Shown here: positions 13,246 to 14,612 of the stretch, one piece after another | How the letters are laid out: the number at the start of each line of letters is the position of its first letter | Position numbering within the stretch: the stretch's first letter is position 1 | Source: Acidobacteriota bacterium | Lineage (GTDB): Bacteria > Acidobacteriota > UBA6911 > RPQK01 > JADFOI01 | Length of the DNA stretch: 14,612 bases | NCBI GenBank assembly: GCA_022545645.1 | Contig: JACZQQ010000045.1 | Location: 1-14,612 of the forward strand | Reading direction: 5' to 3' | The notes under the pieces: generated by a model | Databases searched by the model: none | What the model was told of the DNA's origin: nothing | The model's input: only the letters and a program-made list of their open reading frames with translations | Made by a program: the position numbers and the translations under genes

Positions 13246-14612
13246 TCATTCATCTCCTACTCGAAGCACACTTAGAAAAGCCTCCTGTGGGATTTCCACC
13301 TGGCCGACCGATTTCATGCGGCGCTTTCCTTTCTTTTGTTTTTCCAGAAGTTTGCGTTTACGAGTGACGTCTCCTCCGTAGCACTTGGCCAACACATTCT
13401 TCCGTTGTGCTTGCACCTTCTCAGCTGCGATGACCCGGGAACCCAAGGAGGCCTGAATTCGAATTTCGAACAGCTGTCGAGGCAACACCTCCTTCAACCG
13501 CTTCACCAAAGCCTTGCCTCGTGGATAGGCCTTGTCCCGATGGCTGATGAAACTCAGCGCATCCACAGATTCACCATTGACGGCGATGTCCAGTTTGACG
13601 AGTTTGCTATCCCGGTAAGTGAGGAAGTCGTAGTCGAAGGAAGCGTAGCCGCGAGTCCGGCTCTTCAGCCCATCGAAAAAATCAAAAAGGATTTCGCTCA
13701 GTGGCAGCTCGTAGGTCAACACGACGCGGGTGGTGGTGGTGTGATGCATGGAGCGAAAGACGCAGCGCCGCTCCGTACACAGCTCCATGCAGGCACCGAC
13801 GTAGTCGGTTGGGGTCACGATGGTAGCCAACACGTAAGGTTCTGCTACTTTTGAGATTTTACCCGTGGAAGGCCATTTGGTGGGATTGTCCACCGAGAGA
13901 ACGGACCCATCGGTGAGGGTGATCTGGTAGACCACCGAGGGGGAAGTGGCAATGAGCTCCAGATCGAACTCTCGCTCCAGCCGTTCCTGAACGATCTCAC
14001 TGTGCAGCAGGCCCAGAAATCCGCATCGAAAACCGAATCCTAAAGCGGCCGAGGTTTCGGGCTCGAAGGAGAGGGCTCCGTCGTTCAGTTGCAGCCGTAA
14101 GAGGGCTTCTTTCAGATCCGGGAACTGGTCACTGTCCACTGGATAGAGGCCGTAAAAGACCATGGGCTTGACCTGCTTGTATCCCGGGAGAGCTTCCTCG
14201 GCGGGTTGGTTGGCGTCTGTCACGGTATCGCCCACCCGGCACTTGTCGATTTCCTTGATTCCAGCGTGCACGAATCCGACCTGACCGGCCTGCAAAGCCT
14301 TGGTTGAGCGCATGTCGGGTGCAAATACTCCCACCCCGCTGACCTCGGCTTCGTGGCCCGACGCCATCATGCGGATCTGCATTCCCGGCTCCAGGACACC
14401 ATCCACGACTCTCACGGAAGCGATAATCCCGACATACTGGTCAAAATGGCTGTCGAAGATCAACGCACGCAGAGGCCCTTTGGGGTTGCCGCTGGGGGGA
14501 GGAATTCGTTTCACAATGGCTTGGATGATTTCCTCAATTCCCAATCCCAGTTTAGCCCTGGCCAAAAGACTTTCTGAGGCCTGGATCATCAGCGTTTCTT
14601 CGATTTCCCCTT
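13246..14612 (-). CDS. lepA: Elongation factor 4 (LepA), 5' part cut by right window edge
   Basis: LepA is a ribosome-associated translational GTPase that acts in back-translocation and/or 30S assembly. The window holds about 454 of the usual 600 residues: the end of the GTPase domain, domain II (FDSHFDQYVGIIASVRVVDG), the EF-G-like domains (GFRCGFLGLLHSEIVQERLE; MELCTERRCVFRSM) and the LepA-specific C-terminus (RKNVLAKCYGGDVTRKRKLL ... MKSVGQVEIPQEAFLSVLRV). The start codon and motifs G1-G4 are beyond the edge; the frame is open to the last base. An internal ATG at 14589 is not the start, because GEIEETL before it continues the family sequence. In the G5 region this copy reads ARAKLGLGI where most LepA proteins have SAKTG(L/I)GI. 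The stop TGA overlaps the most upstream hemW start, which suggests one transcript. Confidence 0.95.
   Translation of the reverse strand, partial: GEIEETLMIQASESLLARAKLGLGIEEIIQAIVKRIPPPSGNPKGPLRALIFDSHFDQYVGIIASVRVVDGVLEPGMQIRMMASGHEAEVSGVGVFAPDMRSTKALQAGQVGFVHAGIKEIDKCRVGDTVTDANQPAEEALPGYKQVKPMVFYGLYPVDSDQFPDLKEALLRLQLNDGALSFEPETSAALGFGFRCGFLGLLHSEIVQERLEREFDLELIATSPSVVYQITLTDGSVLSVDNPTKWPSTGKISKVAEPYVLATIVTPTDYVGACMELCTERRCVFRSMHHTTTTRVVLTYELPLSEILFDFFDGLKSRTRGYASFDYDFLTYRDSKLVKLDIAVNGESVDALSFISHRDKAYPRGKALVKRLKEVLPRQLFEIRIQASLGSRVIAAEKVQAQRKNVLAKCYGGDVTRKRKLLEKQKKGKRRMKSVGQVEIPQEAFLSVLRVGDE

Overview
The window holds nine protein-coding genes at about 55% G+C on my reading. Two of them run off the edges. 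Gene density is high, with 4-base stop/start overlaps, no RNA genes and no insertion sequence. IspG (MEP isoprenoid pathway), a lepA-hemW pair, a gliding-type ABC/GldG/DUF4340 operon and a large membrane-bound spermidine-synthase-like protein with TPRs suggest a free-living Gram-negative-type bacterium. A deep-branching group such as Acidobacteriota is plausible, but this assignment is inference.

Layout: (1) 1-1285, minus strand: an unrecognised, largely helical protein, cut by the left edge. It is divergent from ispG at 1400-2629. Its start codon lies six bases after a near-consensus sigma70-type promoter, so its mRNA is probably leaderless. (2) 2692-7561, plus strand: a four-gene operon of ATPase, six-helix ABC-2 permease, GldG-like membrane-anchored protein and DUF4340-like protein. 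Together they look like one envelope complex. (3) 7763-11997, plus strand: an alpha/beta hydrolase with an N-terminal membrane anchor, overlapping by GTGA a 1038-residue protein made of a duplicated membrane half, a SAM-binding spermidine-synthase fold and TPRs. (4) 12018-14612, minus strand: lepA (5' end cut by the right edge) overlapping hemW, which converges on the preceding plus-strand gene with only 20 bases between stops.

The least ordinary content is in the short non-coding DNA and at gene starts. Three unrelated degenerate micro-tandem tracts (period 7, 7 and 8) each lie next to or inside the 5' end of a gene. One of them, nine 8-base units, is read in frame inside the start of hemW and adds exactly 24 codons. 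There are also a perfect 16-base palindrome centred on an ABC gene start codon, a 20-base perfect inverted repeat before the DUF4340 gene, and a cluster of GGGCGCAC-type palindromes before the hydrolase gene. I see no convincing new multi-gene defence or biosynthetic system here.
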